The translations under genes were made by a program, and so were the position numbers. From Streptococcus oralis (GTDB lineage Bacteria; Bacillota; Bacilli; Lactobacillales; Streptococcaceae), in contig NZ_CP019562.1 in the NCBI RefSeq assembly GCF_001983955.1, positions 806,001 to 870,000 of the forward strand: a stretch of DNA of 64,000 nucleotides, given 5' to 3'. Each line of letters starts with the position of its first letter. The first letter of the stretch is position 1. Shown in pieces: positions 1 through 9,643 of the stretch. Below the pieces are notes generated by a model, which saw nothing but the letters and a program-made list of their open reading frames with translations, did not search any database and had not been told where the DNA came from.

Positions 1-288
1 TTCTTGATTTTGAGAATTATCTTAGTCGGAATTCGAGCTAAAGATCCTTTTAATTCTATGGTTGCTATCGGTGTCGGAGGGATGATACTTGTTCAGGTCT
101 TTGTCAATATCGGTGGGATTTCAGGGTTGATTCCTTCTACAGGGGTAACCTTCCCCTTCCTTTCACAAGGTGGAAATAGTCTCCTAGTCTTATCCGTAGC
201 CATAGCTCTTGTTTTAAACATCGATGCCAGTGAAAAACGTGCCAAACTTATCAGAGAATACGAGAATCAAACCGATGAAAGTCTGTAA
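1..288 (+). CDS. ftsW: FtsW, peptidoglycan polymerase of the divisome (3' end only)
   Basis: This is the C-terminal 95 codons of a SEDS-family protein; the 5' part lies outside the window. FtsW polymerises lipid II into septal peptidoglycan with its class B PBP partner at the division site. What is visible is a hydrophobic segment ([19 protein letters not shown]), the conserved SEDS block [17 protein letters not shown], one further membrane helix, and a charged cytoplasmic tail. The block after GLIPSTG is typical of FtsW/RodA/SpoVE; FtsW rather than RodA is inferred from the position immediately upstream of ppc, which is the streptococcal arrangement I remember. The gap to ppc is 23 bases with no terminator, so the two may be cotranscribed. 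Confidence 0.93.
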   Translation, partial: FLILRIILVGIRAKDPFNSMVAIGVGGMILVQVFVNIGGISGLIPSTGVTFPFLSQGGNSLLVLSVAIALVLNIDASEKRAKLIREYENQTDESL

Positions 289-311
289 GGATTGTATGGA
301 AAGGAAAGTAT

Positions 312-3008
312 ATGTCTCTTCAAAAATTAGAAAACTATAGTAATAAAGCAGTCGTCCAAGAAGAAGTCTTGATTCTGACTGAGCTATTAGAAGATATCAC
401 AAAAAATATGCTGGCGCCAGAAACCTTTGAAAAGATTATCCAGTTGAAGGAATTGTCAACTAGCGAGAATTATCAAGGGCTCAATGATCTAGTGACCAGT
501 CTTTCGAATGAAGAAATGATTTACATTTCACGCTATTTCTCTATCCTTCCACTTTTGATTAATATCTCTGAGGATGTGGATTTGGCCTATGAAATCAATC
601 ACCAAAACAATGTGGACCAAGACTATCTAGGGAAACTATCTACAACGATTAAGATGGTAGCTGAAAAAGAAAATGCAGCTGAAATTTTAGAAAAGTTAAA
701 TGTCGTTCCTGTCTTAACTGCCCACCCAACGCAAGTCCAACGTAAGAGTATGTTGGATTTGACAAATCACATCCATAATCTTTTGCGTAAGTACCGTGAT
801 GTCAAACTAGGTTTGATTAACAAAGAAAAATGGCACACGGATCTCCGTCGTTATATTGAGATTATCATGCAAACGGACATGATTCGTGAGAAGAAATTGA
901 AAGTAACCAACGAAATCACCAACGTGATGGAGTACTACCAAAGTTCTTTCCTGAATGCTGTTCCGCGTTTGACGGCTGAGTATAAGAAACTAGCTAAGGA
1001 ACAAGGTATCGAACTCCAACATCCAAAACCGATTACCATGGGGATGTGGATTGGAGGGGACCGTGATGGAAATCCTTTCGTAACTGCAGAAACCCTCAAC
1101 AAATCAGCCTTGACCCAGTGTGAAGTCATCATGAATTACTACGATGAGAAGATTTATAACCTCTATCGTGAATTCTCACTCTCCACCAGTATTGTGGATG
1201 TCAGCGACAAGGTTCGTGAGATGGCTCTTAAGTCACAGGATAACTCGATTTATCGCGAAAAAGAACTCTATCGTCGTGCCCTCTTTGACATCCAAGCTAA
1301 GATGCAGGCAACCAAGACTTATCTCATTGAAGACAAGGAACTTCAGCCTAGATATGCCACTGCAGATGAATTCTATCAAGATTTGTTGGCGATTCGCGAT
1401 TCTCTCCTTGAAAATAAAGGGGAATACCTGATTTCAGGAGAATTTGTCGAATTGATGCAAGCTGTTGAAATCTTTGGCTTCTACCTTGCTTCTATCGATA
1501 TGCGCCAGGATTCTAGTGTTCACGAAGCCTGTGTGGCTGAATTGTTAGCATCAGCTGGTATCAACGACCACTATAGCGACCTTTCTGAAGATGAAAAATG
1601 CGCTCTCCTCTTAAAAGAGTTGGAAGAAGACCCTCGTATCCTCTCAGCAACTCATGCTGAAAAGTCAGAACTTCTTGAGAAGGAACTGTCTATCTTTAAA
1701 GCTGCGCGCAAGTTGAAGGATAAACTGGGTGAAAATGTCATTCGTCAAACCATCATTTCTCACGCAACCAGTGTCTCCGACATGCTAGAACTAGCCATCA
1801 TGCTCAAGGAAGTCGGCTTGGTGGATGCTCAAAAAGCCCGTGTTCAGATTGTTCCCCTGTTTGAAACTATCGAGGACTTAGACCATTCGGAAGAAACCAT
1901 GAGAAGATATTTCTCTCTTCCTTTGGCTAAAAAATGGATTGCTTCAAAAGATAATTACCAAGAAATCATGCTTGGCTACTCTGATAGTAACAAGGACGGT
2001 GGTTACCTGTCATCGTGTTGGACCCTCTATAAAGCTCAACAACAACTGACTGCTATTGGGGATGAATTTGGCGTTAAAGTCACTTTCTTCCATGGTCGTG
2101 GTGGGACTGTCGGTCGTGGTGGTGGTCCAACATATGAAGCCATTACATCTCAACCGCTCAAGTCTATAAAGGACCGTATCCGTCTGACTGAGCAAGGAGA
2201 AGTGATTGGAAACAAATACGGTAACAAAGACGCTGCTTATTACAACCTTGAGATGTTGGTTTCTGCAGCCATTAACCGTATGATTACCAAGAAGAAGAGT
2301 GATACCAACACATCAAACCGTTACGAAGCTATTATGGACCAAGTAGTGGATCGTAGTTATGATATCTATCGTGACTTGGTCTTTGGAAATGAACATTTCT
2401 ATGACTACTTCTTTGAATCCAGTCCGATCAAGGCTATTTCAAGCTTCAATATCGGTTCGCGTCCAGCAGCTCGTAAGACCATCACTGAAATTGGCGGTTT
2501 GCGTGCTATCCCTTGGGTCTTCTCATGGTCACAAAGTCGTGTCATGTTCCCTGGATGGTATGGAGTAGGATCCAGCTTTAAAGAGTTTATTGATCAAGAT
2601 CCGAAAAATATCGAGTTTCTTCGTGATATGTACCAAAACTGGCCTTTCTTCCAATCTTTACTTTCCAATGTGGACATGGTCTTGTCCAAGTCTAACATGA
2701 ACATCGCCTTTGAATATGCCAAGCTCTGTGAAGATGAAGAAGTGCAAGCTATCTTTTACACTATTTTAGATGAATGGCAATTGACCAAGGATGTTATTTT
2801 AGCTATTGAAGGTTATGACGAACTCTTGGCAGAAAACTCTTACCTAAAAGACAGTCTAAACTATCGTATGCCTTACTTTAATATCCTTAACTACATCCAG
2901 TTGGAGTTGATTAAACGTCAACGTCGTGGCGAATTGTCGGCAGACGAAGAAAGATTGATTCATACAACCATTAACGGAATTGCAACAGGTTTGCGTAATT
3001 CAGGTTGA
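312..3008 (+). CDS. ppc: Phosphoenolpyruvate carboxylase
   Basis: The enzyme carboxylates PEP with bicarbonate to oxaloacetate, the anaplerotic step that supplies aspartate-family amino acids in lactic acid bacteria with an incomplete TCA cycle. The product is 898 residues, within the family's usual 880-970. The catalytic histidine lies at residue 138 in [11 protein letters not shown], the same number as in the E. coli enzyme. The second signature [10 protein letters not shown] and the glycine-rich loop [14 protein letters not shown] near residue 593 are intact. The C-terminus ends RNSG, close to the usual RNTG. The ATG is preceded by GGAAAGG at good spacing. A terminator follows directly, so any operon with ftsW ends here. 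Confidence 0.98.
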   Translation: MSLQKLENYSNKAVVQEEVLILTELLEDITKNMLAPETFEKIIQLKELSTSENYQGLNDLVTSLSNEEMIYISRYFSILPLLINISEDVDLAYEINHQNNVDQDYLGKLSTTIKMVAEKENAAEILEKLNVVPVLTAHPTQVQRKSMLDLTNHIHNLLRKYRDVKLGLINKEKWHTDLRRYIEIIMQTDMIREKKLKVTNEITNVMEYYQSSFLNAVPRLTAEYKKLAKEQGIELQHPKPITMGMWIGGDRDGNPFVTAETLNKSALTQCEVIMNYYDEKIYNLYREFSLSTSIVDVSDKVREMALKSQDNSIYREKELYRRALFDIQAKMQATKTYLIEDKELQPRYATADEFYQDLLAIRDSLLENKGEYLISGEFVELMQAVEIFGFYLASIDMRQDSSVHEACVAELLASAGINDHYSDLSEDEKCALLLKELEEDPRILSATHAEKSELLEKELSIFKAARKLKDKLGENVIRQTIISHATSVSDMLELAIMLKEVGLVDAQKARVQIVPLFETIEDLDHSEETMRRYFSLPLAKKWIASKDNYQEIMLGYSDSNKDGGYLSSCWTLYKAQQQLTAIGDEFGVKVTFFHGRGGTVGRGGGPTYEAITSQPLKSIKDRIRLTEQGEVIGNKYGNKDAAYYNLEMLVSAAINRMITKKKSDTNTSNRYEAIMDQVVDRSYDIYRDLVFGNEHFYDYFFESSPIKAISSFNIGSRPAARKTITEIGGLRAIPWVFSWSQSRVMFPGWYGVGSSFKEFIDQDPKNIEFLRDMYQNWPFFQSLLSNVDMVLSKSNMNIAFEYAKLCEDEEVQAIFYTILDEWQLTKDVILAIEGYDELLAENSYLKDSLNYRMPYFNILNYIQLELIKRQRRGELSADEERLIHTTINGIATGLRNSG

Positions 3009-3016
3009 TATTTTCT

Positions 3017-3046
3017 AAACTTCCTCTTTTTCTAGGGGAAGTTTTT
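3017..3046 (+). terminator. Terminator after ppc
   Basis: AAACTTCCTC and GGGGAAGTTT can pair around a U-rich loop, followed by a short T run. It closes the ftsW-ppc transcript before the T-box promoter. Confidence 0.75.
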
Positions 3047-3075
3047 GAATTGTTTAAAAAATTCTAAAAATAGTC

Positions 3076-3103
3076 TTGACAAGTAATTGAAAAATGATAT
3101 AAT
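3076..3103 (+). promoter_or_regulatory. Promoter of the trpXYZ T-box transcript
   Basis: A consensus -35 TTGACA (3076-3081) is separated by 16 bases from a consensus -10 TATAAT (3098-3103). The -10 is also preceded by TGA, which gives an extended -10. Transcription should start near 3110, at the beginning of the T-box leader. Confidence 0.88.
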
Positions 3104-3109
3104 TTAAAC

Positions 3110-3346
3110 ATTCAGAAAGTAATCATTGAAGTTTTTTAGAGAGTCTGTGCTTGGTGGAAACAGATAGATGAAAGTGATGAAAATTGGGCTGAATGTTATA
3201 AAGAATTTGAAATCATAAGAATTCGGTGAGCACACCTTACAGTGCAACTCGTGAAGCGAGAAAGAGCGATAGGGATAGTCCCTATAATTGAGGTGGCACC
3301 GCGCATTGACGTCCTCACACAAGTTTTTTGTGTGAGGACTTTTTCT
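3110..3346 (+). promoter_or_regulatory. T-box riboswitch, probably tRNA-Trp responsive
   Basis: This leader precedes the tryptophan importer. The T-box core GGTGGCACCGCG lies at 3292-3303. The segment TGAGG (3289-3293) can pair with CCTCA (3313-3317) to form the antiterminator. CCTCA is also part of the 5' strand of the terminator, GTCCTCACAC (3311-3320) with GTGTGAGGAC (3330-3339) and a T run, so the two structures exclude each other. The bulge base in TGGC would match a tRNA with discriminator G, as tRNA-Trp has. In stem I a TGG codon sits at 3185-3187 where the specifier is expected. Uncharged tRNA should stabilise the antiterminator and switch on trpXYZ. The Trp assignment is inferred from TGG plus the downstream genes; the T-box itself is clear. 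Confidence 0.92.
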
Positions 3347-3361
3347 ATTAGGAGGATGATG

Positions 3362-3397
3362 ATGGAATTTAAACGATGGCGTCGCTTGTTTTGTTGA
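3362..3397 (+). CDS. Possible 11-residue leader peptide between T-box and trpX
   Basis: Directly after the T-box terminator comes a strong GGAGG (3351-3355) and three consecutive ATG codons. The third, at 3362, has a usable six-base spacing and opens an 11-codon frame, MEFKRWRRLFC, ending in TGA. It contains one Trp and a run of basic residues. The real trpX start, with its own AAGGAG, follows 38 bases later. It may be a translated leader, a remnant of a longer gene, or chance; the ribosome binding site is its only strong support. Confidence 0.35.
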   Translation: MEFKRWRRLFC

Positions 3398-3435
3398 AAA
3401 GAGCATTATACAAGTGATTTAAAAGGAGAAAGAAT

Positions 3436-4431
3436 ATGAAAAATAAACGATTGATTGGAATTATTGCTGGATTAGCAGTATTGGTAATGGCTAGCTTGAT
3501 TTATTCATCTATGAACAAGCCAGCAGCGAAGGTGGAGCAAAAGGTTGCTAAGGTTGGTGTTCTTCAATTTGTTAGTCACCCATCCTTGGACTTGATTTAT
3601 CAAGGAATTCAAGATGGACTAGCTGAAGAAGGCTATAAGGACGACCAGGTAAAAATCGACTTTATGAACTCTGAAGGTGACCAGAGTAAGGTTGCAACCA
3701 TGAGTAAACAATTGGTGGCAAACGGGAACGACCTTGTCGTTGGGATTGCAACACCAGCTGCTCAAGGACTTGCAAGTGCTACAAAAGATCTACCTGTTAT
3801 CATGGCGGCTGTAACGGATCCAATCGGTGCTAACTTAGTCAAAGATTTGAAAAAACCAGGTGGCAACATTACAGGAGTATCAGACCACAACCCAGCAGAA
3901 CAACAAGTGGAATTGATTAAAGCTTTGACACCTGATGTCAAAACAATCGGAGCCCTCTACTCAAGTAGCGAAGATAACTCAAAATCACAAGTTGAGGAAT
4001 TCAAGGCTTATGCTGAAAAAGCAGGTTTGAAAGTCGAAACCTTTGCTGTTCCTTCCACTAACGAAATTGCTTCAACAGTTAATGTTATGACAAGCAAGGT
4101 CGATGCAATCTGGGTTCCAATTGACAACACCATCGCATCAGCCTTCCCAACAGTTGTATCAAGCGACCAAACAGCTAAAAAACCAATCTACCCAAGCGCA
4201 ACTGCCATGGTAGAAGCAGGTGGATTAGCATCTGTAGTAGTTGACCAACACGATCTTGGAGTGGCTACTGGTAAAATGATTGCCAAAGTTTTGAAAGGTG
4301 AAAAACCAGCTGATACTCCAGTTAATGTCTTCTCAACTGGTAAATCGGTTATCAACAAAAAACTAGCGCAGGAACTTGGTATCACCATTCCTGAGTCTGT
4401 TCTAAAAGAAGCAGGACAAGTGATTGAATAA
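3436..4431 (+). CDS. trpX: Tryptophan ABC transporter substrate-binding protein TrpX
   Basis: This is a 331-residue periplasmic-binding-like protein of the ABC_sub_bind family (two-lobed, Leu/Ile/Val-type fold). It should capture tryptophan outside the membrane and deliver it to TrpY. Residues 7-25 form a hydrophobic N-terminal segment, but no Cys-containing lipobox is seen, so it is probably held by an uncleaved anchor or released by signal peptidase I rather than lipidated. Motifs such as GIATPAAQGLASATKDLPVIMAAVTDP and TGVSDHN are typical of this family. The start has AAGGAG six bases upstream. The specificity rests on the tRNA-Trp-type T-box and the trpXYZ order, not on binding-site residues. 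Confidence 0.88.
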   Translation: MKNKRLIGIIAGLAVLVMASLIYSSMNKPAAKVEQKVAKVGVLQFVSHPSLDLIYQGIQDGLAEEGYKDDQVKIDFMNSEGDQSKVATMSKQLVANGNDLVVGIATPAAQGLASATKDLPVIMAAVTDPIGANLVKDLKKPGGNITGVSDHNPAEQQVELIKALTPDVKTIGALYSSSEDNSKSQVEEFKAYAEKAGLKVETFAVPSTNEIASTVNVMTSKVDAIWVPIDNTIASAFPTVVSSDQTAKKPIYPSATAMVEAGGLASVVVDQHDLGVATGKMIAKVLKGEKPADTPVNVFSTGKSVINKKLAQELGITIPESVLKEAGQVIE

Positions 4432-4438
4432 GGATAAA

Positions 4439-4470
4439 GGAGGAGCTGGACACATCTCCTCCCATTTTTA
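4439..4470 (+). terminator. Hairpin between trpX and trpY (leaky terminator or processing site)
   Basis: GGAGGAG (4439-4445) pairs perfectly with CTCCTCC (4456-4462) around a ten-base loop and is followed by CATTTTTA. In ABC operons such hairpins after the binding-protein gene often raise its mRNA level above that of the membrane parts. The short T run suggests partial termination. Confidence 0.6.
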
Positions 4471-4495
4471 CAAAGAAAGAAATGAGTGAAAGATT

Positions 4496-5362
4496 ATGAT
4501 AGTATCCATTATTTCTCAGGGGATGGTCTGGGCGATTTTAGGTTTGGGAATCTTTATGACTTTTCGAATTTTGAATTTCCCTGATATGACTACTGAAGGT
4601 TCTTTTCCTCTTGGGGGAGCAGTAGCTGTAACCTTGATAACACAGGGAGTCAATCCATTTTTAGCGACCTTAGCTGCAGTAGGAGCAGGTTGTCTAGCTG
4701 GTATGGCGACAGGTCTCTTATATACCAAAGGAAAAATTCCAACCCTCTTATCAGGGATTTTAGTCATGACTTCCTGCCATTCCATCATGCTTATGATAAT
4801 GGGGCGTGCCAATCTGGGGCTTCTTGGAACCAAACAAATTCAGGATGTCTTGCCTTTTGATTCAGATCTTAACCAACTCCTGACTGGATTAATCTTTGTA
4901 GCTCTTGTTATTGGTCTCATGCTCTTTTTCCTAGATACCAAACTAGGTCAGGCCTACATCGCTACAGGTGACAATCCCGATATGGCTCGTAGCTTTGGTA
5001 TCAATACGGGGCGTATGGAACTCATGGGCTTGGTTCTCTCAAATGGGATTATCGCGCTTGCAGGAGCCTTAATTGCTCAACAAGAAGGATATGCAGATGT
5101 TTCTCGAGGAATTGGAGTGATTGTCGTAGGGCTTGCTAGCTTGATTATTGGTGAGGTTTTGTTTAAGAGTTTGACCCTGGCAGAGCGACTCATGACCATC
5201 GTTGTGGGGTCTATTGCTTATCAGTTCCTCGTCTGGGGAGTGATTGCTCTTGGGTTTAATACAAGTTATCTTCGTTTGTACAGCGCCTTGATTTTGGCAG
5301 TTTGTCTCATGATTCCAACCTTCAAAAGCAAATACCTGAAAGGAGTCAAGTTTAGCAAATGA
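4496..5362 (+). CDS. trpY: Tryptophan ABC transporter permease TrpY
   Basis: The product is a 288-residue integral membrane protein with about eight to nine hydrophobic segments, related to branched-chain amino acid and sugar-type ABC permeases. It forms the membrane channel of the importer with TrpX and TrpZ. The region DNPDMARSFGINTGRMELMGLVLSNG resembles the cytoplasmic coupling loop (EAA-like) of this permease class. Its end overlaps the trpZ start by four bases (ATGA), implying translational coupling. The ATG at 4496 has a GTGAAAG-type ribosome site. It lies in the same transcript as trpX, after the intergenic hairpin. Confidence 0.9.
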   Translation: MIVSIISQGMVWAILGLGIFMTFRILNFPDMTTEGSFPLGGAVAVTLITQGVNPFLATLAAVGAGCLAGMATGLLYTKGKIPTLLSGILVMTSCHSIMLMIMGRANLGLLGTKQIQDVLPFDSDLNQLLTGLIFVALVIGLMLFFLDTKLGQAYIATGDNPDMARSFGINTGRMELMGLVLSNGIIALAGALIAQQEGYADVSRGIGVIVVGLASLIIGEVLFKSLTLAERLMTIVVGSIAYQFLVWGVIALGFNTSYLRLYSALILAVCLMIPTFKSKYLKGVKFSK

Positions 5363-6117
5363 CAGCAATTGTAGAATTAAAAAATGCTACCAAAGTCATC
5401 ACGAATGGCTTTGATGAGGAAAAAATCATTCTGAATGATGTTTCTCTTGAAATTTTCGAACATGATTTCATTACCATCCTAGGGGGAAATGGAGCAGGGA
5501 AGTCAACGCTTTTTAACACGATTGCAGGTACCTTACCTTTAACAAGTGGAAGTATCCGTATCATGGGCGAGGATGTGACGCATTTTTCACCTGAAAAGCG
5601 GGCTAAGTACTTGTCTCGTGTCTTTCAAGATCCTAAGATGGGGACGGCTCCCCGTATGACGGTGGCGGAAAATCTCTTAATTGCCAAGTTTCGTGGTGAG
5701 AAGAGAGGACTCCTTCCTAGGAGACTTTCAAGCCATAGAGAAGAGTTCCAGACTACCATTGAAAAGGTTGGAAATGGTCTTGAAAAACATCTGGACACTC
5801 CTATTGAATTTCTATCAGGTGGTCAACGTCAGGCCTTGAGTCTCTTGATGGCAACCTTGAAGCGACCAGAGTTGCTCTTGTTGGATGAACACACAGCAGC
5901 TCTCGACCCAAAGACCAGTGTTGCTTTGATGGAGTTAACAGATGACTTTGTCAGTAAGGATCATCTGACAGCCTTGATGATTACCCACCATATGGAAGAT
6001 GCACTGAAGTATGGCAATCGTCTGATTGTCATGAAGGAAGGTCGTATTATCCAAGACCTCAATAAAGAAGAAAAAGCTAAGATGAAAATTTCAGACTACT
6101 ATCAATTATTTGAATAG
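5359..6117 (+). CDS. trpZ: Tryptophan ABC transporter ATP-binding protein TrpZ
   Basis: This is the 252-residue ATPase that powers the TrpXYZ importer. The Walker A motif GGNGAGKST, the signature LSGGQRQA and Walker B LLLLDEHTAALDP are all present. The usual DEPT is replaced by DEHT, which I recall as common in this subfamily; the catalytic glutamate is kept. The switch histidine follows in MITHH. The start overlaps trpY by four bases. A strong terminator follows at 6155, so the operon is trpX-trpY-trpZ. Confidence 0.93.
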   Translation: MTAIVELKNATKVITNGFDEEKIILNDVSLEIFEHDFITILGGNGAGKSTLFNTIAGTLPLTSGSIRIMGEDVTHFSPEKRAKYLSRVFQDPKMGTAPRMTVAENLLIAKFRGEKRGLLPRRLSSHREEFQTTIEKVGNGLEKHLDTPIEFLSGGQRQALSLLMATLKRPELLLLDEHTAALDPKTSVALMELTDDFVSKDHLTALMITHHMEDALKYGNRLIVMKEGRIIQDLNKEEKAKMKISDYYQLFE

Positions 6118-6154
6118 ATGAGTTAAATAATCATCAAAAAATAGAGAAGAGAAA

Positions 6155-6186
6155 CTTAGAAGCATGGAAGTGTTTCTGAGTTTTTT
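6155..6186 (+). terminator. Terminator of the trpXYZ operon
   Basis: CTTAGAAGCA (6155-6164) pairs with TGTTTCTGAG (6171-6180) through ten pairs including two G-U wobbles, followed by TTTTTT. Confidence 0.85.
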
Positions 6187-6246
6187 ATCTCCTCTTTCTA
6201 TCTGGAAAAATAAGGCAAAGAGAATTACGGAAAGCGTATGAAATGG

Positions 6247-6275
6247 TTTACTTTTTTTCAGAAATAAGCTATACT
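6247..6275 (+). promoter_or_regulatory. Promoter of dnaG-rpoD
   Basis: TTTACT (6247-6252) lies 17 bases before TATACT (6270-6275), four and five matches to the sigma-A consensus. It is the first good promoter after the trpXYZ terminator and would drive dnaG, rpoD and the following small gene. Confidence 0.7.
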
Positions 6276-6313
6276 AGTTTACGTGAAACTATGATAAGAT
6301 GGAGGTATTGTGT

Positions 6314-8074
6314 ATGGTTGACAAGCAAGTCATTGAAGAAATCAAAAACAATGCCAACATTGTGGAAGTCATAGGTGATGTGATTTCTTTACAGAAGGCT
6401 GGACGGAACTATTTAGGGCTCTGTCCTTTTCATGGTGAAAAGACCCCCTCTTTCAACGTAGTTGAGGACAAGCAGTTTTATCACTGTTTTGGCTGTGGTC
6501 GTTCAGGAGATGTCTTTAAGTTTATCGAAGAATACCAAGGCGTGTCCTTTATGGAAGCCGTTCAACTCTTAGGAGAGCGCGTCGGTATTCAACTAGCTAT
6601 GCCTGTTCAGTCTCGTCCCCAACAAGCTTCCCCTCATCAAGCTCTATATGATATGCATGAAGAAGCTGCCCGTTTTTACCATGCCATCCTCATGACGACA
6701 AAGATGGGAGAAGAAGCAAGGGCTTATCTCTACAAACGCGGATTGACAGACGATGTTCTGAAGCACTTCCAGATTGGACTAGCTCCAGCAGAGAGAACTT
6801 ATCTCTATCAACGTTTGGCTGACAAGTTTGAGGAAAAGGATTTATTGGATTCGGGCTTGTTTTATCTGTCAGATGGTAATCAATTTTATGATACTTTTTT
6901 TGGACGGATCATCTTTCCTTTGACTAATGACAAGGGGCAGGTTATTGCATTTTCAGGTCGTATCTGGCAAGAAACGGACAGTCAGACTGCCAAATATAAA
7001 AATAGTCGCTCGACTGCAATTTTTAACAAGAGTTACGAATTGTATCATTTGGACAAGGCAAAAAAGGGAACAGGTAAGATTACAGAGCTCTATCTGATGG
7101 AAGGTTTCATGGATGTGATCGCGGCCTACCGTGCTGGTATAGAAAATGCTGTAGCTTCCATGGGGACAGCGCTGAGCAAGGAGCATGTTGACCACCTCAA
7201 ACGCTTTACCAAAAAAATTGTTCTCAGCTATGATGGCGACAAGGCAGGGCAGGCAGCGACAGCCAAAGCTCTGGAAGAATTAAAAGATTTCTCAGTTGAG
7301 GTTGTTCGAGTACCTGATGCCATGGACCCAGATGAGTATTTGCAAAAGAATTCTGCTGAAGACCTGGCTTACCTTTTAACCAAGACTCGGATCAGTCCTA
7401 TAGAGTTCTATATACACCAGCTCAAGCCTGATAATAGTGATAACTTACAGGCGCAAATTGAGTTCATTGAAAAGATTGCGCCCCTAATCGCCAAGGAAAA
7501 GTCTATCACTGCCCAGAATTCCTACATCCACATTCTAGCGGATAATCTACCTTCTTTTGATTACCAGCAGGTGGAGCAGATTGTAAATGAAAGTCGGATT
7601 GTCCAAAGGCAGGAAAGAGTCAAAGAGGAGCAACCTCCAGCAGCGATTAGTTTACCTGTAACGCGACAACTGACAGCAGTCATGAGAGCAGAGGCTCATC
7701 TCCTCTATAGGATGGCTGAGAATCCAGTTGTTCTAAATGACTACCGATTAAGAGAAGATTTTTTCTTTGATACCCCAGAATTTCAAATTCTTTACGAATT
7801 ATTAAGTGAGCAGGGAGAAATCGGCTCAGAGGAGCTTTCTCATCAGACGCCTGAGGTTGAAAATGCTTGGTACCACGTGCTTAGCTTGGATTTGCCAGCT
7901 GAGATGTCGCCTCAAGAGCTAATGGAAGTCGAAGCGACTCGAAACCGTGCCCTCCTCAGCAAGGACAACTTACGAATTAAAAAGAAAGTGCAGGAAGCTA
8001 GTCATGTAGGAGATACAGACACAGCCTTGGAAGAATTGCAACGATTGATTTCCCAAAAGAGAAGAATGGAGTAA
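6314..8074 (+). CDS. dnaG: DNA primase DnaG
   Basis: DnaG synthesises RNA primers on the lagging strand together with the replicative helicase. The product is 586 residues. The N-terminal CHC2 zinc finger has ligands C37, H40, C58 and C61 (CPFH and CFGC). The Toprim core follows with [10 protein letters not shown] (catalytic Glu) and SYDGDKAG (DxD). The C-terminal helicase-binding domain is more variable. An in-frame ATG exists at 6299, but GGAGG at 6301-6305 overlaps it and is well spaced for 6314, giving the normal [20 protein letters not shown] start. Only two bases separate it from rpoD, the conserved macromolecular-synthesis operon arrangement. Confidence 0.97.
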   Translation: MVDKQVIEEIKNNANIVEVIGDVISLQKAGRNYLGLCPFHGEKTPSFNVVEDKQFYHCFGCGRSGDVFKFIEEYQGVSFMEAVQLLGERVGIQLAMPVQSRPQQASPHQALYDMHEEAARFYHAILMTTKMGEEARAYLYKRGLTDDVLKHFQIGLAPAERTYLYQRLADKFEEKDLLDSGLFYLSDGNQFYDTFFGRIIFPLTNDKGQVIAFSGRIWQETDSQTAKYKNSRSTAIFNKSYELYHLDKAKKGTGKITELYLMEGFMDVIAAYRAGIENAVASMGTALSKEHVDHLKRFTKKIVLSYDGDKAGQAATAKALEELKDFSVEVVRVPDAMDPDEYLQKNSAEDLAYLLTKTRISPIEFYIHQLKPDNSDNLQAQIEFIEKIAPLIAKEKSITAQNSYIHILADNLPSFDYQQVEQIVNESRIVQRQERVKEEQPPAAISLPVTRQLTAVMRAEAHLLYRMAENPVVLNDYRLREDFFFDTPEFQILYELLSEQGEIGSEELSHQTPEVENAWYHVLSLDLPAEMSPQELMEVEATRNRALLSKDNLRIKKKVQEASHVGDTDTALEELQRLISQKRRME

Positions 8075-8076
8075 TA

Positions 8077-9186
8077 ATGGCAACAAAACAAAAAGAAGTA
8101 ACGACATTTGATGTGCAAGTAGCAGACTTTATCCGTAACCACAAAAAAACAGGAACAGCAACAGATGACGAAATCAATTCAAGTCTGGTTATTCCGTTTG
8201 CCCTTGATGCAGACGGCATTGAAGACCTTTTGCAACGGATTCAGGATGCTGGAATTTCTATCACAGATAACGAAGGAAATCCAAGCGCGCGTGTTCTTAG
8301 TGCAGAAGAAGAGCCAGAACTCAGTGATGAGGACTTGATTGGCTCAACTTCAGCCAAGGTTAATGACCCAGTCCGTATGTATTTGAAGGAAATCGGGGTT
8401 GTTCCTCTCTTGACTAACGAAGAGGAAAAAGAATTGGCCCTAGCTGTTGAGGCAGGTGATATCGAAGCCAAACAACGCCTTGCAGAAGCCAACCTTCGTT
8501 TGGTAGTTTCGATTGCGAAGCGCTACGTAGGGCGTGGCATGCAGTTTCTTGACTTGATTCAAGAAGGAAACATGGGCTTGATGAAGGCCGTGGACAAGTT
8601 TGACTACTCTAAAGGATTCAAGTTTTCAACTTACGCAACTTGGTGGATTCGTCAGGCAATTACTCGTGCCATTGCTGATCAGGCTCGTACCATTCGTATT
8701 CCTGTTCACATGGTCGAAACCATTAACAAGCTTGTCCGTGAACAGCGAAATCTTCTTCAAGAATTGGGTCAAGATCCGACACCTGAACAAATCGCTGAGC
8801 GTATGGATATGACACCTGACAAGGTCCGTGAAATCCTAAAGATTGCCCAAGAACCAGTATCACTTGAAACACCGATCGGTGAAGAGGACGACAGCCATCT
8901 TGGGGACTTTATCGAAGACGAAGTGATTGAAAATCCAGTAGACTACACAACTCGAATCGTTTTGCGTGAGCAGTTGGATGAAGTCTTGGATACTCTTACA
9001 GACCGTGAAGAAAACGTTCTGCGTCTTCGTTTCGGTTTGGACGATGGGAAAATGCGTACTCTTGAAGATGTTGGTAAAGTCTTTAACGTGACTCGTGAGC
9101 GTATCCGTCAGATTGAGGCCAAGGCTTTGAGAAAATTGCGTCAACCAAGTCGCAGCAAACCCCTTCGTGATTTTATTGAAGACTAA
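8077..9186 (+). CDS. rpoD: Primary sigma factor RpoD (SigA)
   Basis: This 369-residue protein is the housekeeping sigma-70 factor that directs RNA polymerase to -35/-10 promoters. Region 1.1 is short. Region 2 ([16 protein letters not shown], then [25 protein letters not shown] and the melting motif [10 protein letters not shown]), region 3 and region 4 ([11 protein letters not shown] and the helix-turn-helix [20 protein letters not shown]) are complete. Length matches streptococcal SigA. It sits two bases after dnaG, and the next small gene follows within 15 bases, so all three are likely one transcript. Confidence 0.98.
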   Translation: MATKQKEVTTFDVQVADFIRNHKKTGTATDDEINSSLVIPFALDADGIEDLLQRIQDAGISITDNEGNPSARVLSAEEEPELSDEDLIGSTSAKVNDPVRMYLKEIGVVPLLTNEEEKELALAVEAGDIEAKQRLAEANLRLVVSIAKRYVGRGMQFLDLIQEGNMGLMKAVDKFDYSKGFKFSTYATWWIRQAITRAIADQARTIRIPVHMVETINKLVREQRNLLQELGQDPTPEQIAERMDMTPDKVREILKIAQEPVSLETPIGEEDDSHLGDFIEDEVIENPVDYTTRIVLREQLDEVLDTLTDREENVLRLRFGLDDGKMRTLEDVGKVFNVTRERIRQIEAKALRKLRQPSRSKPLRDFIED

Positions 9187-9200
9187 GAGTGAGGAATAAC

Positions 9201-9530
9201 ATGGCTTATACAGAAGAGCAAATCGAAACGATCAAAACACGCATTTTAAATGCTTTGGAAGAAGTCATCGACCCTGAGTTGGGGATTGATATTGTCAACC
9301 TAGGTTTGATTTATGAAATTCGTTTTGATGGTGAAACAGGTCACACTGAAATTGATATGACCTTGACAACTATGGGCTGCCCACTGGCTGACCTTTTGAC
9401 AGACCAGATACATGATGCGATGACAGATGTGCCTGAGGTAACTAATACCGAAGTTAAATTGGTCTGGTATCCAGCTTGGACAGTTGAAAAAATGAGCCGA
9501 TACGCGCGTATCGCCCTAGGAATTAAATAA
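9201..9530 (+). CDS. MetS/PaaD-like iron-sulfur assembly protein (DUF59)
   Basis: This is a 109-residue single-domain protein of the MIP18/DUF59 family, which helps Fe-S cluster assembly or carrier loading in the cytoplasm. The family core is clear: EEVIDPELGIDIVNLGLIYE near the N-terminus and MTLTTMGCPLADLL with the conserved Cys. A frame can be read from GTG at 9189, but GTGAGG there serves as the ribosome site for ATG 9201, so the shorter start (MAYTEEQIE) is chosen. It follows rpoD closely and is probably cotranscribed. The client enzyme cannot be told from this context. Confidence 0.9.
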   Translation: MAYTEEQIETIKTRILNALEEVIDPELGIDIVNLGLIYEIRFDGETGHTEIDMTLTTMGCPLADLLTDQIHDAMTDVPEVTNTEVKLVWYPAWTVEKMSRYARIALGIK

Positions 9531-9544
9531 AGACTAAGAATAAT

Positions 9545-9602
9545 GCGAGAGACGATTGGAAAATAGGGTGAATTTATCCTTTTTCCTATGGTCTCTTCTT
9601 TC
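9545..9602 (+). terminator. Terminator of the dnaG-rpoD operon
   Basis: A two-part stem is visible: GAGAC (9549-9553) pairs with GTCTC (9591-9595), and inside it GGAAAA pairs with the TTTTCC segment. A pyrimidine-rich tail follows. Confidence 0.65.
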
Positions 9603-9627
9603 TTTTGCTGATTTTCTGGAAATAAAA

Positions 9628-9636
9628 TGGTATAAT
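9628..9636 (+). promoter_or_regulatory. Extended -10 promoter of cpoA, start codon 7 bases downstream
   Basis: TGG followed by TATAAT (9631-9636) forms an extended -10. No good -35 exists at 17 bases; TTGCTG at 9605 is 20 bases away. The first ATG of the gene (9644) begins seven bases after the -10, exactly where transcription is expected to start, so the mRNA may have no leader. Confidence 0.7.
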
Positions 9637-9643
9637 GAAAGGT

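Noticed and set aside
3104..3406. 100-codon minus-strand frame over the T-box
   Set aside because: It is antisense to a structured RNA leader, has no ribosome site and no recognisable protein features.
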